DNA from: Haloferula sp. BvORR071
Lineage (GTDB): Bacteria > Verrucomicrobiota > Verrucomicrobiia > Verrucomicrobiales > Akkermansiaceae
DNA: 64,000 nt
Direction of reading: 5' to 3'
Assembly: GCF_000739615.1 (NCBI RefSeq)
Contig: NZ_BATP01000058.1
Coordinates: 62,001 to 126,000 of the forward strand
Below are positions 50,162 through 58,549 of this stretch, piece by piece. The position numbers and the translations under genes are program-made. The notes below the pieces were generated by a model. The model was not told the DNA's origin and ran no database searches. It worked only from the letters and a program-made list of their open reading frames with translations. Numbering within the stretch: the first letter of the stretch is position 1; every line of letters starts with the position of its first letter.

Positions 50162-51433
50162 ATGCCGTTCCGCCTTGTCCTCGGGCTCTATCGCCTGTTG
50201 CTGCCCTTGTTCTTGTTCACCGCATTGCCGGGCTGGCTGATCAGGATGGGACGCCGCGGTGGCTTTGGCAGCGGCTTGCGCGAGCGCTTCGCGATCTACA
50301 CCCGGCCCGAGGAGGAAGAACCCTGCGGCGCGGTAATGGTGCACTCGATCAGCGTAGGGGAGACCATGCTCGCGCTGAAGTTGATCCGCGCTTGGCTTGA
50401 GCGCGATCCGGAGCAGCGCTTCGTGCTCGCGACCGGCACCGCAACCGGTCATGCCGTGGCGATGGAAGCCGCGCTGCCGGCGGTGCGAGTGACTTACTCG
50501 CCGGTGGATTTGCGGATTTGCGTGAGCCGCTACTTGAAGCGCTTCGAGCCCTCGCAACTTGTGCTGGTGGAGGGCGAGGCCTGGCCGCATCTGCTGATGG
50601 CCTGCCGCAAGCGCGGCATTCCGGTGAGCCTGCTGAATGCCCGGCTTTCGCCACGCTCGGAGCGCCGCTACCGCAAGCTCGCGTCGATCGTGCGTCCGGT
50701 CTTCGGGATGCTCGACAAGGTTGCCGCGCAGGAAGACGCGGACATTGCGCGCTGGGAAGCTCTCGGCGTGGCGCGCGAGAGGATTACCGTCACTGGCAGC
50801 TCGAAGTTCGATCCCGGTGCTGCCGCCCTGCCGCAGCAGCGCGCGGACTTCAGTGCGATGCTGTCCGTTTTTGGTGCCGGGCGTCCGGTCATTCTCGCTG
50901 CCAGCACGCATGGTGACGAGGAGGCGTGGCTCGCCGAAGCCCTGCGAGAGGTGGATGCCGTCTATGCCGTGGTGCCGCGTCATGCGGAGCGCCGCGCAGA
51001 AGTCAGGGCCGCGCTGGAGAAGGAATATTTCGAGGTCGTGCTGCGCTCGGCTTTTTATCCGCCGCTGAATCCGGTCCGTGCCTGTCTGGTGATCGATAGC
51101 ACCGGTGAGCTCCGCGATTGGACGGCGCATTCCACGCTAGTGGTGATCGGCAAGAGCATCCTCGGCACGGGCGGCCAGAATCCCGCCGAGGCGATCCTCG
51201 CGCGCAAGCCGCTCTTGTTCGGCAAGAACATGCAGAACTTCGAGCCGCTCGCTTCATCCCTGGTCGCGGCTGGCGGGGCAATCCGCTTCAGCGATCAAAC
51301 CGGGTTGGCGGAGAGTGCGCGGATTTTGCTCGCGGACCCTGCGCGCTGCTCGCGGATGTGCGATGAGGCCGCGCGGGTCCTCGCTGTGCACGCGGGCGCG
51401 ACCGGCCGCATGCTCGATTTATTGACTGCCTGA
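50162..51433 (+). CDS. waaA: 3-deoxy-D-manno-octulosonic acid (Kdo) transferase
   Basis: 423 residues. An N-terminal anchor (LVLGLYRLLLPLFLFTALPGWL) precedes the GT30 fold: VMVHSISVGETMLALKLI (catalytic Glu of VGE), VYSPVDL-like TYSPVDLRICVSRYL, LVLVEGEAWPHLL, LLNARLSPRSERRY, and a C-terminal GKSILGTGGQNPAEAILARKPLLFGKNMQNF. WaaA adds Kdo to lipid A at the inner membrane, showing that this organism makes LPS-type outer membrane. No other lpx or kds gene is in the window. Confidence 0.93.
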   Translation: MPFRLVLGLYRLLLPLFLFTALPGWLIRMGRRGGFGSGLRERFAIYTRPEEEEPCGAVMVHSISVGETMLALKLIRAWLERDPEQRFVLATGTATGHAVAMEAALPAVRVTYSPVDLRICVSRYLKRFEPSQLVLVEGEAWPHLLMACRKRGIPVSLLNARLSPRSERRYRKLASIVRPVFGMLDKVAAQEDADIARWEALGVARERITVTGSSKFDPGAAALPQQRADFSAMLSVFGAGRPVILAASTHGDEEAWLAEALREVDAVYAVVPRHAERRAEVRAALEKEYFEVVLRSAFYPPLNPVRACLVIDSTGELRDWTAHSTLVVIGKSILGTGGQNPAEAILARKPLLFGKNMQNFEPLASSLVAAGGAIRFSDQTGLAESARILLADPARCSRMCDEAARVLAVHAGATGRMLDLLTA

Positions 51434-51538
51434 AAGGCCGCAGGTGTTAGAATGCACAGCGTTTTCCGGTTGGAAAAGCGGACAGAGATTGTTCCAACGC
51501 GAGTTTGTCATTTCCTGAACGCCCGCTAGCATCGCGGC

Positions 51539-53170
51539 GTGAGCGATCCCTCCGATGAGCTGGCCAAGCGCCTGCTGTCCGCATTCGAGCTGGGCCCTTC
51601 CTGGGCCCGGAGCGATGCACCGGCGAAGAAACCCGTCGAAAAACACGGCGAAGAAGCACCACCCCGTGAGCGTCGCGACCGCGATGATCCGCGCGGTAGG
51701 GGCGGCTTCGAGCGCAGGGATTTCGATCGCCGCGATGGGGGAGGGCGTCGGGACAACCGCGATAATCGTGACAACCGCGGTGGCGGTGGTGGGCGCGGCG
51801 ATGGCCGTGGCGACCGGGGCGGGTTTCGCGACCGTGACAATCGCGATCGCCGCGGTGGCGGTGGTCGTGGCGACTTCGGCCCGCGCGAATTGCCGATGCC
51901 GGCCGATGGTGTGCGGGTGACGATCTCGCCCGCAGCGGAGGCAGTCCATCTCGTCGTCCGCGAAATCCATCATGTCGCGCGTGTCTATTCGCTCTATGAT
52001 GTCGCGCAGATCCTGCTCGCAGGTCGAGGCCGCTATCATCTGAACTTCTCGCTCGCGGGCAATGCACCCTCGCTGTTCCTCTCGAAGAAGGACCAGTCGA
52101 TCTGGTTGACCAAGGAGGAAGCGGTTGCCCACTTCTGGCAATCGGAGACTGCCAACGAGTACTACGAGTCAGAAGAGACTGAGACCGATCCGCCGGCTGG
52201 CAACTTCCAGGTGGTGGCCCGCTGCGGCATGAGCGGCGAATGGCTTGGCCCGCCGAACTTCCATTCGTATCAGACCACGCTGCGCCGCATCCATCGCGAG
52301 CGCTTTCCGAACCTGCCCTTCGAGGTCTACGCCTCGCGGGTCCGCACCGAGCGCGGCGAGGAAGCGGTGAATGCCTGGCTCGACACGATGCGCAAGCGCG
52401 TGCGTTGGCGGGCCAAGGGCGCGGACGACAGCGCCTGGCGCTTCGACCGCAGCGAGATCGAGCGCGACTTCGCAACCCGGGCCTTCTCCGAGATCTTCGC
52501 GGAAGTTCGCACTGCGGAAGTCTCCGGTGACATCCCGGCGAAGAATCTTTCGCCCGGCCTTCTCGCGTGTGTCCGCATCGCCGGTTCGCACGCCCGCAAG
52601 CATCCTGCGATTCTGATTCCCGCGATCTGCCGTTTGCTGGAGAACGAGCACCTCTCCGTCTTCAAGCGCGAGGGCAAACTCTTTACCGGTCCGGCCCGTC
52701 CGCATCCGCTGACGACTGATGCCGTGCTGGCAGAGCGCCCCGCGGCGATCGTCGCTTGGCTCGAAGCGAACCCGACGGCCAAGCTCGGCCAGCTCTGGAA
52801 GGGTGTGCTCCCCGAAGGCCAGACCGAAGCAGGCACCGAATGGCTCGCTGATCTCTTCTGGCTGCTCACGCAGGGCCATGTCCTGCTCTTCGCCGATGAT
52901 ACCATCGTGCTGCCGCGCCGGCGTGCACCGCAGGGAGCACCGGCAGCGAAAGAGAAGGCACCTGCCACCAAGGCCGCGAAAAAGAAGAAGCGCAAGAAGC
53001 GGAAAAGAACCCGCAAGGCGCATGTCACCGTGCCGAACCAGGCCAAGCTGATCCGCAGCATCACCCGCATGTCCGCCACGCGCTTGAAGCACCTGCGTGG
53101 ACCGGCGATGATCTGGAAGCGCCGCCTCGAGAAGCGCGGGCGGATCGTGGCGCTGGTCAGGGAGGATTGA
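51539..53170 (+). CDS. RGG-rich protein with conserved verrucomicrobial core
   Basis: 543 residues from GTG 51539. Residues ~40-115 are Arg/Gly/Asp repeats (RRDNRDNRDNRGGGGGRGDG), an RGG-type disordered RNA-binding region; ~115-430 is a folded domain with FQVVARCGMSGEWLGPPNFHSYQTTLRRIHRERFPNLPFEVY, which I remember as a phrase of hypothetical proteins across Verrucomicrobia; the end is a Lys/Arg-rich basic stretch (KKKKRKKRKRTRK) and another basic helix. Nucleic-acid binding is likely from the basic flanks. It stands alone, 105 bp after waaA. Confidence 0.65.
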   Translation: MSDPSDELAKRLLSAFELGPSWARSDAPAKKPVEKHGEEAPPRERRDRDDPRGRGGFERRDFDRRDGGGRRDNRDNRDNRGGGGGRGDGRGDRGGFRDRDNRDRRGGGGRGDFGPRELPMPADGVRVTISPAAEAVHLVVREIHHVARVYSLYDVAQILLAGRGRYHLNFSLAGNAPSLFLSKKDQSIWLTKEEAVAHFWQSETANEYYESEETETDPPAGNFQVVARCGMSGEWLGPPNFHSYQTTLRRIHRERFPNLPFEVYASRVRTERGEEAVNAWLDTMRKRVRWRAKGADDSAWRFDRSEIERDFATRAFSEIFAEVRTAEVSGDIPAKNLSPGLLACVRIAGSHARKHPAILIPAICRLLENEHLSVFKREGKLFTGPARPHPLTTDAVLAERPAAIVAWLEANPTAKLGQLWKGVLPEGQTEAGTEWLADLFWLLTQGHVLLFADDTIVLPRRRAPQGAPAAKEKAPATKAAKKKKRKKRKRTRKAHVTVPNQAKLIRSITRMSATRLKHLRGPAMIWKRRLEKRGRIVALVRED

Positions 53171-53340
53171 GCCGTTTCGCGCGGCTTACCCGAAGCAATC
53201 TGTCAGGGCGGTGACGAAGCGATTCGTCCCGCCCTTTTCATTTCCATCGGGCGGCTGTCTTGGCTGATCCGGTATTACCTTCACGGGGGATCGCGTCGGG
53301 GTTCCGCGCTCTGCTAATGTCGGATCCAACAAAGAAGGGT

Positions 53341-53460
53341 GACTCTTCGTCAAAGGCAGGAGGAACCACGGATTTGCACGGATTAACACGGATGAAGATC
53401 CAGTTCCGGAGCTTCTTCCTGACTTTCATCCGTGCCCATTCGTGTAAATCCGTGAGTCCT
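53341..53460. repeat. dispersed ATCCGTGG repeat, inverted-repeat copy C
   Basis: The left half (GACTCTTCGTCAAAGGCAGG ... CACGGATGAA, 53341-53396) is the reverse complement of copy A at 28.2 kb; the right half (GATCCAGTTCCGGAGC ... TTTCATCCGTG ... CCGTGAGTCC) follows copy B at 35.0 kb. Together they form an imperfect palindrome of ~100 bp, so copies A and B may be partial. Confidence 0.8.
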
Positions 53461-53500
53461 TCTGGATCCAGACAGAGTCGCCTTGATCCTTGGATTTTGT

Positions 53501-54805
53501 ATGAGATCCCCGCACGCCGCATTCCGCTGCCATCTGCTCTATTCGATCATCATCGGGGTCCTTTCCGCGATGATCGTCCATGGTGCGGAGCCACGGCCCA
53601 GGGTGCTGGTATCGAGCGATATCGGCGGCACGGATCCTGATGACTTCCAGTCGATGGTCCATTTGCTGGTCTATGCGGACAGCTTGGACATCGAGGGGAT
53701 CGTGTCCTCGCCCTTCGGGCCGGGCCGCAAGGAGGACATCCTGCGGGTGATCGATTGTTACGAGCACGACTATCCGAATCTGAAGAGTTATTCGAACCAC
53801 TACCCAGCGCCTGATCTATTGCGCTCGATCTCCAAACAAGGGGAGACTGAATCCGCGCCCTATGTGGGCGTGCGAAGGCCGACGGAAGGCTCACGCTGGA
53901 TGATCGAGTGCGCGCGCCGGGATGATCCGCGCCCGCTGAACCTTTTGGTCTGGGGTGGCATCGATGATCTGGCGCAGGCCTTGCACGACGCTCCCGAGAT
54001 CATGCCCAAGCTCAGGGTTTACTTCATTGGTGGATCGAACAAGAAATGGTCGCCGGATGCCTACCAGTACATCGCGACGCATCATCCGGGGCTTTGGGTG
54101 ATTGAGACCAACTCTTCTTACCGTGGCTGGTTCGCCGGTGGCGATCAGACGGGTGAGCGGGGTAATGCCGAATTCGTGAAGCGCCATGTGGCGGGCAAGG
54201 GTGCCCTCGGCAACTTCTTTGCCACTCAGCTCAAGGGCACGATCAAGATGGGGGATACGCCCTCCGTGACTTGGTTGCTCAAAGGGTCATCGTCCGATCC
54301 CTCGCAGGGCGGCTGGGGCGGACGTTTCGTGCGGGCTTGGGAGCGGCCCTTCCCGAAGTTCGAGCGGCTAACAACGACGGATGACCGCATGGAGCAGTTT
54401 GGCATCCTTGAGTTGGTCTTGCCGCTGGGTGAGAAGGTGCCCGTGGAGCCAGAGGCACGGCTCAAGGTGGAGAACCAGTCATTGATTGGTTATGCGCCCG
54501 GGGATGGGACCATGCGCTTCCGTTTCTGTCCGCGGGACGCCAAGGCCTATGCCTTCGAGATCCAAGGCAATGTCCCCGGGCTGGATGGGATGAGTGGCGG
54601 TATCACGGCTGTTGCTCCATCGCCGGATCTGATGCGCCAGCCGTCCGCGAAGTATCCGAACTGGTGGACGGATGATTTGGATCCGGCCGTTGCAGAGGGG
54701 CCTCATGCGGGTGCCAAGACGGTGAGCCAGTGGCGGGAGGAGTTTCTCAAGGACTTTGCGGCGCGCATGGTGCGGTGTTCGGTTGCGGCGAGACCGGGTC
54801 CCTAG
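53501..54805 (+). CDS. secreted DUF1593 (nucleoside-hydrolase-like) protein
   Basis: 434 residues from ATG 53501 with a signal peptide (~5-29, LLYSIIIGVLSAMIVHGA). PRVLVSSDIGGTDPDDFQSMVHLLVYADSLDIEGIVSSPF copies the DxDxGxDDA-like metal site of nucleoside hydrolases (Asp at DIGGTDPDD), and LNLLVWGGIDDLAQAL and YFIGGSNKKWS fit DUF1593. The C-terminal ~120 residues look like a beta-sandwich. Substrate probably a glycoside released outside the cytoplasm; the exact one is unknown. Confidence 0.8.
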   Translation: MRSPHAAFRCHLLYSIIIGVLSAMIVHGAEPRPRVLVSSDIGGTDPDDFQSMVHLLVYADSLDIEGIVSSPFGPGRKEDILRVIDCYEHDYPNLKSYSNHYPAPDLLRSISKQGETESAPYVGVRRPTEGSRWMIECARRDDPRPLNLLVWGGIDDLAQALHDAPEIMPKLRVYFIGGSNKKWSPDAYQYIATHHPGLWVIETNSSYRGWFAGGDQTGERGNAEFVKRHVAGKGALGNFFATQLKGTIKMGDTPSVTWLLKGSSSDPSQGGWGGRFVRAWERPFPKFERLTTTDDRMEQFGILELVLPLGEKVPVEPEARLKVENQSLIGYAPGDGTMRFRFCPRDAKAYAFEIQGNVPGLDGMSGGITAVAPSPDLMRQPSAKYPNWWTDDLDPAVAEGPHAGAKTVSQWREEFLKDFAARMVRCSVAARPGP

Positions 54806-54842
54806 GTTGGCCACGGCGTCGCGTGGGACAGTATTGCGTTGC

Positions 54843-55592
54843 TCAATTCCCATTCCCCATCACCAGAGTGCGGTCCGGTTCTCCGTTCTTCATCAGCATC
54901 CGTCCGTTCCGCGCGAGGGTCAGCGTCACGGATGCCGTCGCATCCCAACGGATCACGACTTCATTGTGGCTGGTCACGGAATAACTCCAGATGTCATTCA
55001 CCTTGCCGTTCTTGCCAAAGGTGAAGATCTCCTCCGGCTTGTCGATGCCACGCCAGCGCGTGCCGACGATCTCGTTTTCGAGATCTGACACCGGCCCGAT
55101 GCCTGCTAGCAGCAAACGCTTCTTCTCCGCGCTGATCTGCCCGGCCAGGGCTGGATCATCCGCGGCGCCGGGGATCTTGTTGAGCGCCGCAAGATATTGC
55201 AGGTTGAGTCGTTTGGCCTCCTTGGCCATGTCGTCCTGCGCTTTGTTGAGGACCTTCTGGAAAGCCTTGCGCGCGGGAACTGCCTTTCGCGGCAGGCCAT
55301 CCGGGGCAGCGGCGGCGAGTGCGTCCACCTTGGCGGCGTAACGCTCGCGGCTGATGATCGCGATGGCAGAGGAGTTGCCCTTGTCGGTCGCTTCCTTCTC
55401 CGCCCCATCGAGCGCGACGAGGTAAGCGTCGCGGGCGAAGCGGATCGCGCTGTCGGCAGTGCCGCCCAGCTTGGTGATTTCCTCGCGATACTTGGTAGCA
55501 AGCGGCGCGATGGCGGTGTGCCATTCCTCGGCGAAGCAGGGCGACAGCGACAGCAACGAGGCGGCGAGCAGGATGCTTGGCAGGAGTTTCAT
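54843..55592 (-). CDS. secreted hypothetical protein, coiled-coil plus beta tail
   Basis: 249 residues from ATG 55590-55592; signal peptide KLLPSILLAASLLSLSPCFA. Residues ~25-175 are helical (YREEITKLGGTADSAIRFARDAYLVALDGAEKEATDKGN and DDMAKEAKRLNLQYLAALNK), followed by a small beta domain (IVGTRWRGIDKPEEIFTFGKNGKVNDIWSYSVTSHNEVVIRW), a pattern I have seen in many Verrucomicrobiaceae secreted proteins of unknown function. No enzyme motif. Confidence 0.65.
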   Translation of the reverse strand: MKLLPSILLAASLLSLSPCFAEEWHTAIAPLATKYREEITKLGGTADSAIRFARDAYLVALDGAEKEATDKGNSSAIAIISRERYAAKVDALAAAAPDGLPRKAVPARKAFQKVLNKAQDDMAKEAKRLNLQYLAALNKIPGAADDPALAGQISAEKKRLLLAGIGPVSDLENEIVGTRWRGIDKPEEIFTFGKNGKVNDIWSYSVTSHNEVVIRWDATASVTLTLARNGRMLMKNGEPDRTLVMGNGN

Positions 55593-55734
55593 GGGAGTAT
55601 GAGGAGTCCAGCATGGGCCCACGCCGGGCCCATGGATGGGGGAACCGCAAACGCGCGCTTCCTTAGAAGGATTCTTCAAGAATCGCTTCCGCTTGTTTCA
55701 GGACGCTCTCAATCCTCTGCGGAATCTGCTCCGC

Positions 55735-56889
55735 TCACTTCCAATGCCGGTCCGCGAAGTCGAGATACTCCTTCCAGTCCACCAGGGTCAGATTGTGAGT
55801 GCCAGGGCGGATGTGGTAGCCGATCCGGCCGCCATGGAGATGGCCGCCGGCCTCTGGCATCTTGTCGCTCTCCAAGCCCGTCACTCCCAGCAGGCGATAG
55901 ACCGGTCCCGCATGCACGCAGCACAAGAACTCGCCGAGCGGATCGGCCCAATCATCTTCCTTGGCACTCGCCACATAGGCGAGGCGCGGTGCGAGCAACG
56001 CGATCAACTGGTGCTGGTCCACGGGTAGCTCCTGCTCCTTGTTGTAGTAGCGGTGGTAGTTCTCGCAGAACCAGTGCGAGAAGCCCTTGTTGATATCGGC
56101 CACGGTCTCGCCATGGATGCGGCGCGAGAGCGCGGCACCGGTGCAGCCGGAATCATTCGAGATGGTCAGCGCCACGCGTTCATCTTGTGCGCCGCACCAC
56201 AGAGCCGCCTTACCGCCGCGCGAGTGACCGATCACAGCGATTTTCTTGGGATCAATCCCGGGTCGGGTGGACAGCGCATCGATCACGCGGCTGGCACCCC
56301 ATGACCATGCGGCGATGGTGGCCCATGAGTCGGGCTTGCGTGGCTGGGTGTCGTAGAGCGCGTGCACGCCGTCCTTGAAGCCCTCGTTCTTGTCCGGATC
56401 GAACTGTGCGACATGGACGATCGCGGTGGCGTAGCCACGCTTCGCGATCTTCGCTGCGGGCCAGAACTCGTTTGGTTTGTCGAGATCGGCCAAGTCCGGC
56501 GCACGGTTGTTGATCAGGATGAAGAGTGGCACCGGCTTGTCCGCGGGCTTGGGCTCGACGAGGCGCAGCTTCACTTCGAGTTGGCCCTTGGGTGTGGGGA
56601 ACTTGAGCACGCAGTCGGTGGCGCTCATGCCGCTGTCCGCCGGCAGTTCCAAGGGAGTGAAGGTCGAAGCCGCCTTGTCCCACTTCGGTGCTGCCGGGCT
56701 GCGGCCATAGACGTGCTCGCGGAAGAGTTCCAGCGTGCGCGGCCGGACTTCCTTCTCCCATGCCTCTGCCGTGGTGATGGGCTTGCCCTGAGCATCTGCC
56801 AGTGGATCGGGCAGCTTGAGATCATCTTCGGCAAGGGTGAGAGCAGGGGTGATCATGGCACAGAAAATCCAAGCGAGGCGGGTTCCCAT
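55735..56889 (-). CDS. secreted CE15-like glucuronoyl/acetyl esterase
   Basis: 384 residues with signal peptide TRLAWIFCAMITPALTLA. An alpha/beta hydrolase with the nucleophile elbow GHSRGGKAALW (Ser223), NDSGCTGAALSRRIHGETV and FSHWFCENYHRYY, LIALLAPRLAYVASAKEDDWADPLGEFL (acid) and GTHNLTLVDW (His365), the layout of bacterial CE15 glucuronoyl esterases, which cut lignin-glucuronoxylan ester links. Strict GEs have GCSRxGK; this GHSRGG variant occurs in Verrucomicrobia and may prefer other esters. Divergent from moaA by 90 bp. Confidence 0.82.
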   Translation of the reverse strand: MGTRLAWIFCAMITPALTLAEDDLKLPDPLADAQGKPITTAEAWEKEVRPRTLELFREHVYGRSPAAPKWDKAASTFTPLELPADSGMSATDCVLKFPTPKGQLEVKLRLVEPKPADKPVPLFILINNRAPDLADLDKPNEFWPAAKIAKRGYATAIVHVAQFDPDKNEGFKDGVHALYDTQPRKPDSWATIAAWSWGASRVIDALSTRPGIDPKKIAVIGHSRGGKAALWCGAQDERVALTISNDSGCTGAALSRRIHGETVADINKGFSHWFCENYHRYYNKEQELPVDQHQLIALLAPRLAYVASAKEDDWADPLGEFLCCVHAGPVYRLLGVTGLESDKMPEAGGHLHGGRIGYHIRPGTHNLTLVDWKEYLDFADRHWK

Positions 56890-56979
56890 TCGTTGGCTAC
56901 GCGTTCGGGATGAAGGGCTTTCAAGCCGACGGGAAGGATTTCATTTTCCGTTGCGGGGGATCGGGTCCATGGTGGGCGC

Positions 56980-57993
56980 GTGAGCGAAATTGCGGGCGGG
57001 CCGCTGGACAAGCTGGGACGAGGGATGCGCGATCTGCGTATCTCGTTGACAGACCGCTGCAATTTCCGCTGCCGCTACTGCATGCCGGTGGAGGTCTTCG
57101 GCCCGGGCTACCGCTTCCTGCCGCGCGAGGATCTCCTGAGCTTCGAGGAAATCCTGCGCCTGACCCGCCTGCTGGTGCCGCAGGGAGTCGAAAAAGTGCG
57201 GCTCACCGGTGGCGAGCCGCTGCTGCGCAATGGCGTCGAGGACCTCGTCGCGATGCTCGCCACGGTGGATGGCGTGAAGGACATCGCCCTCACCACCAAT
57301 GGAGTGCTCCTCGCTCATCACGCGGAAGCCTTGGCTCTTGCCGGTCTCTCGCGGGCGACCGTAAGTCTGGACGCACTCGATCCCGCGATCTTCGCCCGCA
57401 TGAATGGCGTGGGTGCCAAGGTTGAGCGGGTGCTCGCTGGCATCAATGCCGCGCGGACCTACGGCCTAAAGGTGAAGGTCAACGCGGTGATCCAGCGCGG
57501 TGTGAATGAAAGCGAGATTCTTCCGCTCGCGCGTTGGGCCAAGAGCGAAGGCATCGACTTGCGCTACATCGAATACATGGATGTGGGCGAGACCAATGGC
57601 TGGAAGCTCGCCGAAGTGGTGTCTGCGTCGGAGCTCCTGGAAATTCTCGGCACGGAGTTCGATCTAACAGCACGTGATCCTGCCTACCGCGGCGAGGTCG
57701 CCCTGCACTGGAAACATGCCGATGGCAGCTGTGAACTCGGGGTGATCGCCTCGGTGACGCGGCCCTTCTGCCGGGACTGCCAGCGCCTGCGGTTGTCTGC
57801 GGACGGCAAGCTCTTCACCTGCCTCTTCGCCGCGAATGGCTACGACCTGCGCGATCTACTGAGGGGCGGGGCAGGGGATGATGTGCTGCTTGCGGCTGTG
57901 CGCGGGATGTGGCTGGCCCGTGAGGACCGCTACTCCGAAGAGCGCGGTCTGGCGACGCGGCCGAAGGCGGAGATGAGTTACCTGGGCGGTTGA
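56980..57993 (+). CDS. moaA: GTP 3',8-cyclase MoaA
   Basis: 337 residues from GTG 56980. Radical-SAM cluster motif CNFRCRYC (~28-35), VRLTGGEPLLR, VSLDAL, VIQRGVN and the second [4Fe-4S] motif CRDCQRLRLSADGKLFTC in the C-terminal part; the protein ends in GG, the dipeptide MoaA needs for activity. First step of molybdenum cofactor synthesis, converting GTP to 3',8-cyclo-dihydro-GTP. No other moa/mog gene is in the window, so it is separated from the rest of the pathway. Confidence 0.95.
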   Translation: MSEIAGGPLDKLGRGMRDLRISLTDRCNFRCRYCMPVEVFGPGYRFLPREDLLSFEEILRLTRLLVPQGVEKVRLTGGEPLLRNGVEDLVAMLATVDGVKDIALTTNGVLLAHHAEALALAGLSRATVSLDALDPAIFARMNGVGAKVERVLAGINAARTYGLKVKVNAVIQRGVNESEILPLARWAKSEGIDLRYIEYMDVGETNGWKLAEVVSASELLEILGTEFDLTARDPAYRGEVALHWKHADGSCELGVIASVTRPFCRDCQRLRLSADGKLFTCLFAANGYDLRDLLRGGAGDDVLLAAVRGMWLAREDRYSEERGLATRPKAEMSYLGG

Positions 57994-58065
57994 TGCCGTG
58001 AGCCAGGGGGAAGCGGGTATTTACGATTCGCTCCGCTTTACGGTCGGGGCCGAGGTTCTTCTTAA

Positions 58066-58180
58066 CCGCGAAAAGCGCGAAAGGACGCGAAATTTGAACA
58101 GCCGGAAAAGGCATGGAATATGGAGAAGATGAAGTGGCATTCGGCTTCCTTGCCTTTTCAATTTCGCTTCCTTTCGCGGG
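58066..58180. repeat. inverted repeat with CGCGAAA arms
   Basis: CCGCGAAAAGCGCGAAAGGA...GAAATTT (58066-58094) pairs with CAATTTCGCTTCCTTTCGCGGG (58159-58180); internal GGAAAAGGCA and TGCCTTTTC also pair. It fills most of the 204-bp gap after moaA, and the arms resemble CGCGAAAGACGCGAAA-type intergenic elements I know from Opitutus-like genomes. Confidence 0.65.
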
Positions 58181-58197
58181 TCATCGACGAAACGGGC

Positions 58198-58446
58198 TCA
58201 GGCTCCCACGAATTCCAACAAGCGGTCCCCGCGTCGCGGGGACTCCGATCTCACCTCACGCTCCAGCTCCAAGATCCCGCTGGGGTTGAAAACCCGGATC
58301 GTGCCGCCATCCCGGCGGGCGGTGAAAGCCGCGTATTCGATCGCTGCACTCGCATTGCGGAACCAGAGATCCAGATGGCGGCCGCCGGAATCGTTGAGCG
58401 CAACTCCATGGCCGTAACGGGAAGGACGGATGTCGTAGGTGTTCAC
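58198..58446 (-). CDS. small DUF2188-like hypothetical protein
   Basis: 82 residues starting with GTG at 58444-58446. The pattern RYGHGVALNDSGGRHLDLWFRNASAAIEYAAFTARRDGGTIRVFNPSGILELEREV (position only: residues 10-66) follows the strand-strand-helix-strand style of DUF2188-type proteins. The start codon lies inside an 8+8 palindrome. It stands alone between two repeat-bearing gaps. Confidence 0.5.
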   Translation of the reverse strand: MNTYDIRPSRYGHGVALNDSGGRHLDLWFRNASAAIEYAAFTARRDGGTIRVFNPSGILELEREVRSESPRRGDRLLEFVGA

Positions 58447-58462
58447 GAGTTCAGGTGAACAC
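58439..58462. promoter_or_regulatory. palindrome GTGTTCAC-N8-GTGAACAC over a start codon
   Basis: Perfect 8-nt arms (58439-58446 and 58455-58462) around 8 bases. The left arm holds the GTG start codon of the minus-strand gene, so it could be an autoregulatory operator or an mRNA hairpin controlling translation. Confidence 0.45.
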
Positions 58463-58491
58463 TGTTCGTGTGAAATGTCAAGCGACCCGTG

Positions 58492-58518
58492 AAATAGGTC
58501 TTATGGATCCTATGGGAT
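58492..58518. repeat. TAGGTCCTATA-type palindromic repeat, copy 2
   Basis: AAATAGGTCTTATGGATCCT ATGGGAT resembles the copy at 18636-18665 and forms a short inverted repeat around GGATCC. It lies 32 bp past the stop of the last gene of the glycan operon. Confidence 0.45.
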
Positions 58519-58549
58519 GCATTTGCGGAACTTGCAGAGTTTCAATGGC

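Noticed and set aside
51461..51477. Hairpin TTTTCC-GGTT-GGAAAA after waaA as terminator
   Set aside because: Stem is short and AT-rich, with no T-run after it; too weak to call.
51721..51880. RGG stretch as a nucleotide tandem repeat element
   Set aside because: It encodes the repeated Arg/Gly/Asp region of a continuous gene and varies at third positions.
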